Shown: one piece after another, positions 28,163 through 36,919 of the stretch | How positions within the stretch are numbered: the stretch's first letter is position 1 | Layout of the letters: each line of letters begins with the position of its first letter | Source: Paenibacillus physcomitrellae | Lineage (GTDB): Bacteria > Bacillota > Bacilli > Paenibacillales > Paenibacillaceae | Direction: 5' to 3' | Assembly (NCBI RefSeq): GCF_002240225.1 | Contig: NZ_CP022584.1 | Span: 3,872,094-3,936,093 of the forward strand | Length of the DNA: 64,000 nucleotides | Translations under genes and position numbers: made by a program | The notes under the pieces: model-generated | Databases searched by the model: none | Told to the model about the DNA's origin: nothing | What the model saw: only the letters and a program-made list of their open reading frames with translations

Positions 28163-28561
28163 ATGAGCCTGGAATTTGATAACAACACACCGATCTATCT
28201 GCAGATCATGAATTACTTCAAGCGGCAGATCGTAAATGGAAGCCTTGCGCCCGGAGATAAAATTCCATCCGTACGGGAGCTGGCAGCCGAGCTGCAGATT
28301 AATCCGAATACCATCCAGCGGACTTTTCAGGAGCTGGAACGGGAAGAGATCGTAGAGACCCGGCGCGGACTGGGGAGATTCGTGACAAGTGAGGGATCGA
28401 AGATTATGGAGATCAAGAAAGAGATGGCCGGCGACCTGCTGGAGAAGTTTGTTCAGGGGATGAAGGAGCTGGGCTTCGCGGACAGGGACATTGTGTCCAT
28501 AGTGTCAGAAGCTGTAGCGTATGAAGGTAAGGGGGAGAACCATGAACGCCATGAATCATGA
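28163..28561 (+). CDS. GntR-family repressor, YtrA subfamily
   Basis: This 132-aa protein has an N-terminal GntR winged helix (TPIYLQIMNYFKRQIVNG, KIPSVRELAAELQINPNTIQ) and only a short C-terminal dimerisation helix region, which defines the YtrA subfamily. ATG 28163 gives the standard MSLEFDNNTPIYLQI start; AAGGGG is upstream. The frame is open farther back but crosses the promoter. It overlaps the ABC ATPase gene by 20 nt and probably represses the operon until cell-envelope stress. Confidence 0.92.
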   Translation: MSLEFDNNTPIYLQIMNYFKRQIVNGSLAPGDKIPSVRELAAELQINPNTIQRTFQELEREEIVETRRGLGRFVTSEGSKIMEIKKEMAGDLLEKFVQGMKELGFADRDIVSIVSEAVAYEGKGENHERHES

Positions 28562-29297
28562 GGCAGCGAATCTAAATACCCGGGCACAGCTTTCGGACGG
28601 TAAGCCCATCCTGAGTATCAGACAGGTATCCAAAAGCTACGGGAGCAAGCAGGCGTTAAACAATATCACCTTTGACATTGAGCCGGGCCACATTGTAGGG
28701 CTTCTCGGCACGAATGGCAGCGGTAAAAGCACGCTGATGAGAATCGCCGCGGGACTGGTGCAGCCAAGCGCCGGATCGGCGCAGGTATGCGGGGAGCCGA
28801 TTGGCATCCGAACCAAAGGGATGGTCTCCTTCATGCCGGATGTGCCGGTGACCGAGGATTGGATGAAGGTGCAGGACGCGATCAGCTACTACCGTGATTT
28901 CTATGCTGACTTTGACAAAGCGAAGGCGTCCGAAATGCTGCAGTTCATGAAGTTAAATCCGCGCGACCGGGTAAACTCCTTGTCCAAAGGGATGCTGGAG
29001 CGGCTGCAGCTGACCCTTGCGTTGTCCCGCAGAGCGCGCCTTTATTTGCTGGATGAGCCGATCGGCGGCGTCGATCCGGTGGCCCGCGGCAAAATACTGG
29101 ATGCGATTCTTGAGTTCTATGATGAAGACAGCAGCATTGTGATTACGACCCATTTGGTACGGGATATCGAGCGGATTTTTGATCAGGTGGCGTTGATCCG
29201 GAACGGGGAACTGGTGCTGATGGACGAAGTGGAGACGCTGCGGACGAAGACGGGAAAAAGCGTTGACGAATTATTTAGAGAGGTGTTTGCCGAATGA
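28542..29297 (+). CDS. ABC transporter ATP-binding protein (YtrB-like)
   Basis: This 251-aa ABC ATPase has Walker A GLLGTNGSGKSTLMRIAAGL, the signature LSKGMLERLQLTLAL, and Walker B RLYLLDEPIGGVDPVARG. The family is the single-domain exporter ATPase type. ATG 28542 has AAGGGGGAG upstream and lies within the GntR gene end. An ATGA overlap links it to the permease. Confidence 0.92.
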   Translation: MNAMNHEAANLNTRAQLSDGKPILSIRQVSKSYGSKQALNNITFDIEPGHIVGLLGTNGSGKSTLMRIAAGLVQPSAGSAQVCGEPIGIRTKGMVSFMPDVPVTEDWMKVQDAISYYRDFYADFDKAKASEMLQFMKLNPRDRVNSLSKGMLERLQLTLALSRRARLYLLDEPIGGVDPVARGKILDAILEFYDEDSSIVITTHLVRDIERIFDQVALIRNGELVLMDEVETLRTKTGKSVDELFREVFAE

Positions 29298-30037
29298 TCC
29301 GTTTGCTCAAATACGATTGGAAAAGAAATGCAGTGTTCCTGCTAAGCGCTTTGGCTTTGTTTGTCATCCTTGAGATTGCGACAGAGCTGTTTATAGACAA
29401 TCAGGAGGAGGCCCTGGTTCTGTCATTCATAGGATATTTCTCGGCGGCGGTCATTATTGTTGTAGTCACCATTAGATCTTATGCTCGTAATATTATCTCG
29501 GCCAGCCGGCGTATGCTGCCGGTAGGCAGCCTGCAGCATATTTTATCCCCTTTGGTGATGGGACTGCTGGGGGCTTTAATCCTCGGTTTGGTGTTTCTGT
29601 TCCACTACTCGGTAAGCGGCATGTTCAAGTCGTATCCTCCGTTTGATGCGCTGCTTGATGTCAATCCGGGCAAAATGGTGCTGATAGCTGCTGCAAGTCT
29701 TGAGGCAGCGATGTTCCAGCTGCTCATCTTCTTCCTGGCTTATACAATTGGCCGCAGCTTCCACACCAAAGGAAGAGCTGCAATTATGGTAATCTCCTTT
29801 CTAATCCTTCAGAATGGACTGGATTGGCTCGAGAGTGCTCTTAAGTTACCGCAATTCGGATGGATACAGTATGGATTGTACAACGAATCAAATTCTTCGG
29901 CTTCCGTAATCCCCGATATTTTAAATTCGTATAGCCTGGGTTCCTTGTACGGTTCGACGGTATTTGAACTGATCGTCAGCGTGATCATGATTGTGGTTAT
30001 GGTCAAGCTGCTGGATAAGCGGGTGGAAACGAAATAA
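29294..30037 (+). CDS. ABC transporter permease subunit
   Basis: This 247-aa membrane protein has six predicted helices (for example VFLLSALALFVILEIA, VLSFIGYFSAAVIIVVVTI, ILIFFLAY-like segments and the C-terminal VFELIVSVIMIVVMV). There is no named domain beyond the general ABC-2-like permease pattern. It begins in an ATGA overlap with the ATPase and ends the operon before a terminator. It most likely forms the membrane part of the GntR-controlled exporter; the substrate is unknown. Confidence 0.85.
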   Translation: MIRLLKYDWKRNAVFLLSALALFVILEIATELFIDNQEEALVLSFIGYFSAAVIIVVVTIRSYARNIISASRRMLPVGSLQHILSPLVMGLLGALILGLVFLFHYSVSGMFKSYPPFDALLDVNPGKMVLIAAASLEAAMFQLLIFFLAYTIGRSFHTKGRAAIMVISFLILQNGLDWLESALKLPQFGWIQYGLYNESNSSASVIPDILNSYSLGSLYGSTVFELIVSVIMIVVMVKLLDKRVETK

Positions 30038-30114
30038 GAGGCCGCGATAGGGCAGAACGCTTAAAGCTGGATCGAACTTCTATAGCCAGATCGGGCTAAC
30101 AGACAAAAAAGAAC

Positions 30115-30163
30115 AAGGAGCATTTTTCCAGCGGGCTCAAACGCCCACGGAAATGCTCCTTTT
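30115..30163 (+). terminator. Terminator of the GntR-ABC operon
   Basis: AAGGAGCATTT (30115-30125) pairs with AAATGCTCCTT (30151-30161), with inner GGGC/GCCC and a T-run. Confidence 0.9.
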
Positions 30164-30234
30164 GTGTTTCCACTGCGGGCTTATCCGTGGTAGTCTAAGG
30201 GACAAGAATGACGATTCGGAAGGGGAACAGGAAC

Positions 30235-31158
30235 ATGGATGAGAAAGACGCCGCCATGCTGCGTTATCTGGCAGAGGGACAAAGCCTGACCCGGACAGCA
30301 GAACGGCTGTATGTAACACAGCCCGCGCTTACCTACCGGCTCCAGCAGATGGAGCGGGAATTCGGCGTGCCGCTGATCGTCAAGCATGCCAGAGGAACGC
30401 ATCTGACTCCGGAGGGAGAAGCGCTTGCCGCCCATGCGCGCAGAATGAGTGAAGAGCTGGCCCGGGTGAAGGACGAGCTGCAGGGTATGCGGGGCCGGAT
30501 TAAAGGCACTCTCAGGCTGGGCGTATCCAGTTATTTTGGACTGTATATGCTGCCGCCGCTGCTGAAGAAATTCCGGGATTTGTATCCCGAGGTGCAGTTT
30601 GATGTGACGTGCGCGCTCAGCTCGGAAGTGATGGAGCTGCTCCACGGACGCGAGATTCATCTTGGCATTGTGCGCGGGGATTATCCTTGGCCGGAGGGAC
30701 GGCGTCTTCTGCATGACGAGCCGATTTGTCTGATCGCTGAACAACAGCTTGACCTTGCAGGCCTTCCTGCTTTGCCGCTGATCCAATATTCCGACCCGAG
30801 GGGCGGAGCCGCGCGGCAGACGCCTTCCTCTTTCGTGCAGGACATTCAGGCCTGGTGGAGAGAACGTTACGACGAGCCGCCGCATGTGGTGATGAAGGTG
30901 GATGCCTATGAGACCTGCCGGGAAATGGTCAAGCATGGATTGGGTTATTCGTTTGTTCCCCGCGTGTTTGTGCCCCGGGGAAGCGGGCTGTACACGCATG
31001 AGCTTGCGCGTCTGGACGGAACGCCGCTGAGGCGGAGTACGTGGATGCTGTACCGTGAACCGTCCTTGGAGCTTGCAACGGTCAGCCGGTTTATTGCTTT
31101 TATGCAGGAGGAGCACGGTGAAGGCGGCCATGCCTTTGAAGCGGCCAGAGGGGACTGA
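30235..31158 (+). CDS. LysR-family transcriptional regulator
   Basis: This 307-aa protein has an N-terminal winged helix (LAEGQSLTRTAERLYVTQPALTYRLQQME, quoted in part) and a LysR substrate-binding domain from about residue 90 (GTLRLGVSSYFGLYMLPPLL). Two starts are possible: ATG 30208 (AAGGGA 5 nt upstream) and ATG 30235 (AAGGGG 9 nt upstream). I chose the second because it gives a normal LysR N-terminus. It precedes, codirectionally but across a 388-nt gap, an M20 hydrolase and a YfcC transporter that it may control. Confidence 0.88.
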   Translation: MDEKDAAMLRYLAEGQSLTRTAERLYVTQPALTYRLQQMEREFGVPLIVKHARGTHLTPEGEALAAHARRMSEELARVKDELQGMRGRIKGTLRLGVSSYFGLYMLPPLLKKFRDLYPEVQFDVTCALSSEVMELLHGREIHLGIVRGDYPWPEGRRLLHDEPICLIAEQQLDLAGLPALPLIQYSDPRGGAARQTPSSFVQDIQAWWRERYDEPPHVVMKVDAYETCREMVKHGLGYSFVPRVFVPRGSGLYTHELARLDGTPLRRSTWMLYREPSLELATVSRFIAFMQEEHGEGGHAFEAARGD

Positions 31159-31300
31159 CTGATCTGTGGAGGCGGATCAAGGGACTGATCTGGAGTTGAA
31201 CTAGGAGACTGATCTAGTTTAGGAGCCTGGTCAAAGAGACGTAAAACTCAGGTGTTTTGACGGCTGTGTGATAAAAGCTAAAGCGGGCTTGTTTTTTGTC

Positions 31301-31332
31301 AGGTGCCTTTCCAGGGGGAGGGCGCTTTTTTG
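31301..31332 (+). terminator. Probable terminator of the LysR gene
   Basis: AGGTGCC (31301-31307) can pair, with wobbles, with GGCGCTT (31321-31327), ending in a T-run. The rest of the 31159-31546 gap contains several near-repeats of GGGACTGATCTG (31150-31230) and an AT-rich stretch with a TATAAT at 31420-31425, possibly the -10 for the next operon. Confidence 0.55.
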
Positions 31333-31546
31333 TTTTCCTAGGATTTGCAGCTTACATAAAATATTTTTAAGTTTGATACGAAAAAATATTAATTTTACTT
31401 ATCCATCTAAAGAACTTAATATAATTCATAAAAATGAATAAATATACGGACGGATAATCAAGCGGAAAACAAGAAGTCAAAAACAAAGAGGGATAACCAA
31501 GCATAGAAATAGCTTGTCCCATCGAGAACAAAGGAAGGTTAACAGC

Positions 31547-32797
31547 ATGCCGAACAAGGTGCCGAACAAGGAACAGAAGCAGAAAATTGAACAAGCCGTA
31601 CATGCAATCGATGAACAGCTGCGCGCGATCGCCAAGGAAATCCATGCCGATCCGGAGCTCAGCTTTCATGAATACCGGGCCCAGCGCAGGCTGACTGCAC
31701 CGCTTGAGGAGGCGGGATTTGTCATAGAAACCGGACTGGCCGGATTGGAAACGTCGTTCCGGGCCAGCTGGAGCGGCAGCGGGGCAGAAGGCGCGTCAGA
31801 CGTGGAAGGCGAGAGCGGCGGGAAAGGCGCGGCAGGCGGACCAACGATCGCCCTGCTGGCGGAATATGACGCGCTGCCGGGTGTAGGCCATGCCTGCGGG
31901 CATAACCTGATCGGCACCTCCGCCATAGGTGCGGCGCTGGCTCTGAAAGCAGCGTGTCCGGATTTGCCCGGACGGATCGTCGTGCTCGGCACGCCTGCCG
32001 AAGAAGAAGGCGGAGGCAAGATCATCATGAGCGAAGCGGGCATCTTTGATGACGTGGACGCGGTCATGATGTGCCATCCGCAGGAGAAAACGATGGTGCT
32101 GCGCGGCGGACTCGCCTGCGTGGACGCTACGTTTACGTTCCATGGCAAGCAGGCGCATGCCTCGTCGTCGCCGGAACGCGGGATCAGCGCGCTGGACGCT
32201 ATGATCAACGCTTTTGTGGCGATCAACTCGATCCGCCAGTTCGTGAAGGATGACGTTCGTATCCACGGCATCATTACCAAAGGCGGGGATGCGCCGAACG
32301 TCGTGCCGGAGCTGTGCGAGGCGGTGTTCATCCTGCGGGCGGCTACGGTTGACGGTCTGAAGACGGTGCGCGAGAAGGTCTACCGCGCCGTGCGGAGCGC
32401 GGCTGAAGGCGTGGGCGCCGAGGTCGAAATCGCCGAAGGGCTGATTTACGCGGAGCGCAACAACAACAAAGCGCTGGCCGGATTGTTCCGCGGCAACCTG
32501 GAGGCGATGGGTCTTGAAGTCAGCGATCCGCCGCAGAGCGGAGGCGTGGGCTCTTCGGATATCGGCAATGTCAGCCGGGTAACGGCTGCTATTCACCCGT
32601 ATATCCGCCTTGGGGATGCGGGAACGCATACCCCGGAATTTGCGGCGCTGGCCGGCGGAGAAGCCGGCATGCTTTATTTGAACCAGGCGGCTCGGGCGCT
32701 TGCCCTTACTGCCTATGATCTGATTGCCGATCCGCAGGCGCTGCAGCGGGTGCGGGAAGAGTTTGAAGCCTGGAAGCTGGAAGGAGAGCAAACCTGA
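31547..32797 (+). CDS. M20-family amidohydrolase/peptidase
   Basis: This 416-aa M20 metallohydrolase is of the AbgB/N-acyl-amino-acid amidohydrolase group. HADPELSFHEYRAQ, LLAEYDALPGVGHACGHNLIG (metal Asp and His, quoted in part), GTPAEEEGGGKI with the catalytic Glu pair, and MCHPQEKTMV are intact. A Gly/Ser/Ala/Glu-rich insert (about residues 75-97, GSGAEGASDVEGESGG in part) interrupts an otherwise normal N-terminal region. ATG 31547 follows AAGGAAGG. The stop shares one base with the ATG of the YfcC-family transporter, so the pair likely imports and hydrolyses one substrate (a peptide or acyl-amino acid). Confidence 0.88.
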   Translation: MPNKVPNKEQKQKIEQAVHAIDEQLRAIAKEIHADPELSFHEYRAQRRLTAPLEEAGFVIETGLAGLETSFRASWSGSGAEGASDVEGESGGKGAAGGPTIALLAEYDALPGVGHACGHNLIGTSAIGAALALKAACPDLPGRIVVLGTPAEEEGGGKIIMSEAGIFDDVDAVMMCHPQEKTMVLRGGLACVDATFTFHGKQAHASSSPERGISALDAMINAFVAINSIRQFVKDDVRIHGIITKGGDAPNVVPELCEAVFILRAATVDGLKTVREKVYRAVRSAAEGVGAEVEIAEGLIYAERNNNKALAGLFRGNLEAMGLEVSDPPQSGGVGSSDIGNVSRVTAAIHPYIRLGDAGTHTPEFAALAGGEAGMLYLNQAARALALTAYDLIADPQALQRVREEFEAWKLEGEQT

Positions 32798-34218
32798 TGA
32801 ATGTAGAAACCCAAACCTCAAACGTAAAGCCGCGCAAGCGGTTCAAGATGCCTCATACCTTCGTTATTCTCGTAGTATTAGTGCTTGTCGGCGCGGCGCT
32901 TACTTATCTGATTCCTGCCGGTGAATTTGACCGTGCCGAAGATCCGGTGACAGGGGACACCCTGGTGGTTCCTGGTTCTTATCACCACGTAGAGAACAAC
33001 CCGGTGAGCCTGTTCGGCATTCCGAAAGCGATTGTGCACGGGATGGTGGATTCGGCGGATGTCGTCTTTTTCATCCTGATTATCGGCGGAGCGTTCCAGG
33101 TGATCACAGCCACAGGGACGATTGAGGCGGTGACGGGACGGGTGGCCCGCAAGTTTGCCGACAAAGGCAGATGGGTCATACCGATCTTCATTACGCTGTT
33201 TTCGGTCGGCGGTTTTACGATGGGCATGTCCACCGAGGTTATGGTCTTCGTGCCGATCGGCATCGCGATTGCCCGGGCGCTCGGCTTCGATGCGCTGACA
33301 GGAACGGCCATGATCACGCTTGGTGCAGCCTGCGGATTCACTGCAGGGGTTCTGAACCCTTTTAACGTCGGGCTTGCCCAAGCGATCGCCGAGATTCCGA
33401 TCTTCTCCGGCGCCGGCCTGCGGATCGTCCTGCTTGTCTGCCTGATTGTGGTGACCAGCTTGTATCTGGTGCGTTATGCCGGCCGTGTTCGGAAAGACGC
33501 TTCGCAAAGTCTGGTTTACGATATGGAAAAAGAAGCGGCAGGCGAACCGATTGATTTCTCAAGTCTGCCTGCCATGAAGCTTAAGCATTATTTGACGATC
33601 TTGACCGTTATCGCCGGTTTTGCCATTCTGATCTGGGGCGTATCCAAGCTTGGCTGGTGGATGGAAGAGCTGGCGGCCCTGTTCCTGACGATGGGCGTTA
33701 TATCCGGATTCTGTGCCGGCTTTGGACCGAGCCGGATTGCATCCGAGTTTGTTAAAGGGGCAAGCGCCATCACGTACGGAGCGCTTATTATCGGCCTGGC
33801 CCGCGGCATTATGGTTACGCTGGATCAAGGCAACGTGATTGATACGGTGGTTTACGGGCTGTCCACGCTGGTCGGCTGGCTGCCGGGTTCAGTACAGGTG
33901 CTTGGCATGTATCTGTTCCAGAACGTAATGAATGTCTTTATTACGTCCGGCTCCGGCATGGCGGTCACCACGATGCCCATTATGGTGCCGCTGTCCGACC
34001 TGCTGGGCATCAGCCGTCAGACTACGGTGCTTGCTTACCAGCTGGGGGATGGCATCTCCAACATGATCCTGCCGACCTCGTCCGCGCTGATGGGCAGTCT
34101 CGCTGTATCCGGCATCCCTTACCAGAAGTGGGTCCGCTTCTTCTGGCCGATCATGGTCATGTGGCTGATCATCGGCGCTGTCTTCGTGCTTGTGGCCCGG
34201 GCGATGAACTATTCCTAA
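32797..34218 (+). CDS. YfcC-family (C4-dicarboxylate/arginine-type) transporter
   Basis: This 473-aa integral membrane protein of the DcuC/ArcD superfamily (YfcC) has about 12 predicted helices. It starts FKMPHTFVILVVLVLVGAAL followed by the family loop YLIPAGEFDRAEDPVTG, and contains FTMGMSTEVMVFVPIGIAIA, GVLNPFNVGLAQAIAEIPIFSG (quoted as seen) and the C-terminal SGSGMAVTTMPIMVPLSDLLG. TGATG overlap with the M20 gene. YfcC-like carriers next to M20 hydrolases usually handle amino-acid conjugates; that link is inference. Confidence 0.9.
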   Translation: MNVETQTSNVKPRKRFKMPHTFVILVVLVLVGAALTYLIPAGEFDRAEDPVTGDTLVVPGSYHHVENNPVSLFGIPKAIVHGMVDSADVVFFILIIGGAFQVITATGTIEAVTGRVARKFADKGRWVIPIFITLFSVGGFTMGMSTEVMVFVPIGIAIARALGFDALTGTAMITLGAACGFTAGVLNPFNVGLAQAIAEIPIFSGAGLRIVLLVCLIVVTSLYLVRYAGRVRKDASQSLVYDMEKEAAGEPIDFSSLPAMKLKHYLTILTVIAGFAILIWGVSKLGWWMEELAALFLTMGVISGFCAGFGPSRIASEFVKGASAITYGALIIGLARGIMVTLDQGNVIDTVVYGLSTLVGWLPGSVQVLGMYLFQNVMNVFITSGSGMAVTTMPIMVPLSDLLGISRQTTVLAYQLGDGISNMILPTSSALMGSLAVSGIPYQKWVRFFWPIMVMWLIIGAVFVLVARAMNYS

Positions 34219-34276
34219 TCTCAAACTAAGCCTATGAAACCTTAACGTTATTAAAAAAACAAGCAAAAAAGCAAAT

Positions 34277-34372
34277 AAAAAGCCCTCTCCGGACCTTCCC
34301 GTCTTCCCCGAAACCTGATTAAGTCAGGCGAAGGGGAGGAGACAAGGGAAGAAGAGAGGGCTTTTCTTTTTT
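34277..34372 (+). terminator. Long bidirectional terminator
   Basis: AAAAGCCCTCTC and GAGAGGGCTTTT close a long multi-part hairpin (inner TTCCC/GGGAA and TCCCC/GGGGA), with T-rich sequence on the 3' side and A-rich on the 5' side. It serves the YfcC gene and the convergent DUF1129 gene. Confidence 0.9.
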
Positions 34373-34417
34373 GGCAAACTGGCGGACTTAATACTTAACA
34401 ATATGAAGACTGCATCT

Positions 34418-35104
34418 TCATCCTCTGCGCGGCCGGCGCAGGAAATAAAACTGCCCGACAAAACCAACCGCAAAAATAATCAGGCTTGTCCAGGGACTGA
34501 CGGTAAACGAAGGCAGCATCTGCCGGAGCATGATATAAAACGCGATAATAACGACCGCTGCGCCTATAGACAGCACGAAAGTCTTGATATCAGCCTTGAG
34601 CGTCCGTTGTCCGCCAGGGTTCTTCTCTTTATCCGGCGAGCCGAGGAAACGGGTGATCATTACGACCAGCAGAATCGAACCCGCCGCAATCAGCAGAAGA
34701 GACGTCGTATTGATTGTCATTTCCCCTTGTCCGCCCTTCGACCACTTGCTAAAGAAACCTAACACCATATAGATGAAAAATACCCACGTTAAAGCGAGCC
34801 AGGGGATCATCGTGTAATATTTGACTTTATCTTTCGTCGTGCGCGGCCTGCGCATCTCCAGATCGGATAAAAGCTCCGCAGCGTAGACTTCAGGGTTATA
34901 GCCATAGGGTTCGAGAAAAGATTGTCCCAGCTTCTGATGCTTCAGCATCTGGCGGGCCGTATCCAGCAAGGCCTCCCGGGCTGCAGGCCCGTTGAATTCG
35001 CTCTCCTTGATGCGGCGGTCAACCTCGGCCAGAAACAGCCGGTTCGCTTCCGTCAGCTGTCCGCTGATCCGCTCGATTTCCTGTTCGGTTTTCTGCATGT
35101 TCAT
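34418..35104 (-). CDS. DUF1129 family membrane protein
   Basis: This 228-aa protein has an N-terminal helical region, QEIERISGQLTEANRLFLAEV, and the family motif DLLDTARQ-like segment (REALLDTARQMLKHQKLGQS). Four membrane helices follow (WLALTWVFFIYMVLGF, LLLIAAGSILLVVMI, TFVLSIGAAVVIIAFY, SLIIFAVGFVGQFYFL). ATG 35104 is 13 nt after AAGGAG, a long spacing, so an ATT or the ATG at 35098 cannot be excluded. Function is unknown for the family. Confidence 0.75.
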   Translation of the reverse strand: MNMQKTEQEIERISGQLTEANRLFLAEVDRRIKESEFNGPAAREALLDTARQMLKHQKLGQSFLEPYGYNPEVYAAELLSDLEMRRPRTTKDKVKYYTMIPWLALTWVFFIYMVLGFFSKWSKGGQGEMTINTTSLLLIAAGSILLVVMITRFLGSPDKEKNPGGQRTLKADIKTFVLSIGAAVVIIAFYIMLRQMLPSFTVSPWTSLIIFAVGFVGQFYFLRRPRRG

Positions 35105-35442
35105 GAAAATTCTGATTCTCCTTCTGCCGCGGGCAGGCGGCCTCTTGCAAGTTTGGAATTTGTAACACCTATTGCCAATGTAGGGCCGGCAGAGCTTTGT
35201 CTTCCGCATCGGCGGAAGCAGCCCTCAATGCCCCGAGTATACTGTACGGGCCTGTCTGCCGCAAGAGCTGTGGGGGGATAATGAAGCGCTGCGCCCAAAA
35301 TCCGGAGACTTTTGGACATTTGGTGACAAGAGAATAATTCAAGTTCATTCGCCCAACAATAGCCATGAAGCAGAGGCCGTGCCTGGAACAAATTCCAGTA
35401 ACCAGGTGCGGCTGTCCAGCAGCAAATAGGAGGAGTGGGATA

Positions 35443-35655
35443 ATGGAACGTTCAGGTGAAGAAATGACGCGGGCGATGCTCTTGAACAGCCAATCCCGCG
35501 GATCACTGGAGGAAGTGGCCGGAGAAGATGATCCGGTTGAATGGACAAGCCTGACTGGCGTAAATGCGGCCGACACGGGGGAAGAGGAGCCGTTTTATGC
35601 CCAGTGGGAAGGCCGGGATCTGACCCGGCAGATGTATCTTCAGTCTTACGACTAA
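35443..35655 (+). CDS. Small acidic hypothetical protein (70 aa)
   Basis: ATG 35443 follows AGGAGG with good spacing. The product is acidic (SLEEVAGEDDPVEW, GEEEPFYAQWEGRDL), hydrophilic, without Cys or membrane segments, and is closed by a terminator. I do not recognise a family. The frame is open to 35365, but that part lacks a start signal. Confidence 0.65.
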   Translation: MERSGEEMTRAMLLNSQSRGSLEEVAGEDDPVEWTSLTGVNAADTGEEEPFYAQWEGRDLTRQMYLQSYD

Positions 35656-35713
35656 AGATAAAGGAATGCCCTTGTTCGAGCAGAGGGCGGAAACTTGTAT
35701 CGGTGAGTTCATT

Positions 35714-35752
35714 AAAGAACCGGCAGCCTTCGGGCCACCGGTTCTTATTTTG
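35714..35752 (+). terminator. Bidirectional terminator at 35.7 kb
   Basis: AAGAACCGG (35715-35723) pairs with CCGGTTCTT (35738-35746), followed by ATTTTG. It lies between the small acidic gene and the convergent exported-protein gene. Confidence 0.85.
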
Positions 35753-35753
35753 T

Positions 35754-36725
35754 TTACAGCTCTATAGGGAAATGGGATTTCCGGTATTGCTCAACATCCG
35801 AAGTCAGCTTGCCGTTGTTTGCTTTCACGACTTTCATGAAGGCGGCCAGCTCTGTCAGATAAGCACTGCTTGCCGGGTCCCGGTAGGTCAGCACAGCCTG
35901 ATAGCCTTTGGAAGCATTCGGCTGGATCATTTTATGATCATAATCGAATAGCGGCGTATTAGACAGCCCGTAAAAGGTGTACAGCTTATAAAGGTTAAAC
36001 AGACTGCGGATCTGCTGAGTCCGGTTGGAGGAAGGATAGCTCTGGATAAACTGCTCCTGCGCCACCGCACGCGCGGTGATCTGCTGATAGCCGATCGTGA
36101 GCGCGCCATCGCTGGCCGGAACCTGCCGGGATTCCTCCGCCATAATATCGATATAGGCCTGAATATCACGATTTACATACGGTCGGTAAACCTTGTAGGA
36201 CTCATAATCTATAACCGGGTAAAAAGAACCCTCCGCTGTCCCCAGCTTATACCCGGCTGCTTCCGTTTCCTTCAGCAGGCTGCGCAGGGAAGAGCTGGTT
36301 GTGCGGGCGGCCAGAGAGGACAATGTATCGCCTCTCTTATAAAGCTTGACGATTTGGAGCTGAACCTTTGCGGCGGACAACTTATTCGTGTAACTTGGCA
36401 GCAGCCGTTTCTGCGCATTCTCGAGATGCAAAGTCATGAGTGTAGCCTCATAGGCATTCACTTCCGGAAGATGCTGCTTCAAATACGATACGGCCTGTAC
36501 GAGCTGATCTTTGGCCAGCAGAGCCTCGTAACGGCCGTAGGTTTGGCTGTTAGCCGTTGACTGAGCTGAAGCGGACAAAGCGGCTGCCTCCTTAGGCAAA
36601 GCCGTAGCGGCCGTAGCTGTCCCATTATCGGCCGGTCCGGCTGCTCCACTTAGCGGGGCAGCGGCCAGACTGGCAGCCAGCAGGCAGACTGCCGGGAATG
36701 TGGACCTAATGGACTTGGTTATCAT
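35754..36725 (-). CDS. Exported hypothetical protein (323 aa)
   Basis: This protein has a signal peptide (ITKSIRSTFPAVCLLAASLAA with an Ala-rich cleavage region near 28), an Ala/Thr/Ser-rich spacer, then a helical region (GRYEALLAKDQLVQAVSYLK, YTNKLSAAKVQLQIVKLYKRGD). A C-terminal half of about 150 residues has many Tyr (YESYKVYRPYVNRDIQAY). I recognise no domain. The ribosome binding site GGAGGTTGATGAC precedes the ATG. It is divergent from the alpha/beta hydrolase gene; extracellular location is inferred from the signal peptide. Confidence 0.72.
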   Translation of the reverse strand: MITKSIRSTFPAVCLLAASLAAAPLSGAAGPADNGTATAATALPKEAAALSASAQSTANSQTYGRYEALLAKDQLVQAVSYLKQHLPEVNAYEATLMTLHLENAQKRLLPSYTNKLSAAKVQLQIVKLYKRGDTLSSLAARTTSSSLRSLLKETEAAGYKLGTAEGSFYPVIDYESYKVYRPYVNRDIQAYIDIMAEESRQVPASDGALTIGYQQITARAVAQEQFIQSYPSSNRTQQIRSLFNLYKLYTFYGLSNTPLFDYDHKMIQPNASKGYQAVLTYRDPASSAYLTELAAFMKVVKANNGKLTSDVEQYRKSHFPIEL

Positions 36726-36795
36726 GTCATCAACCTCCAGTTTGGGTGCTTCCCTTTCTTACCCTTTAGACGATAATTGGAAAGGGAAGGTTGCG

Positions 36796-36825
36796 TTGAC
36801 AAAGAGACTGGCGGAATGATATTAT
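36796..36825 (+). promoter_or_regulatory. Promoter of the alpha/beta hydrolase gene
   Basis: A perfect TTGACA (36796-36801) and TATTAT (36820-36825) with an 18-nt spacer lie about 95 nt before the start codon. Confidence 0.7.
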
Positions 36826-36919
36826 TAATTACAATTAAACAAATCGGAATTATAAGTTTTGGAGCTTTGAAGCTTGTTCCGTCCAAAATTTTTGGTTTGA
36901 GCTTGAAGGGGGAAACCGC

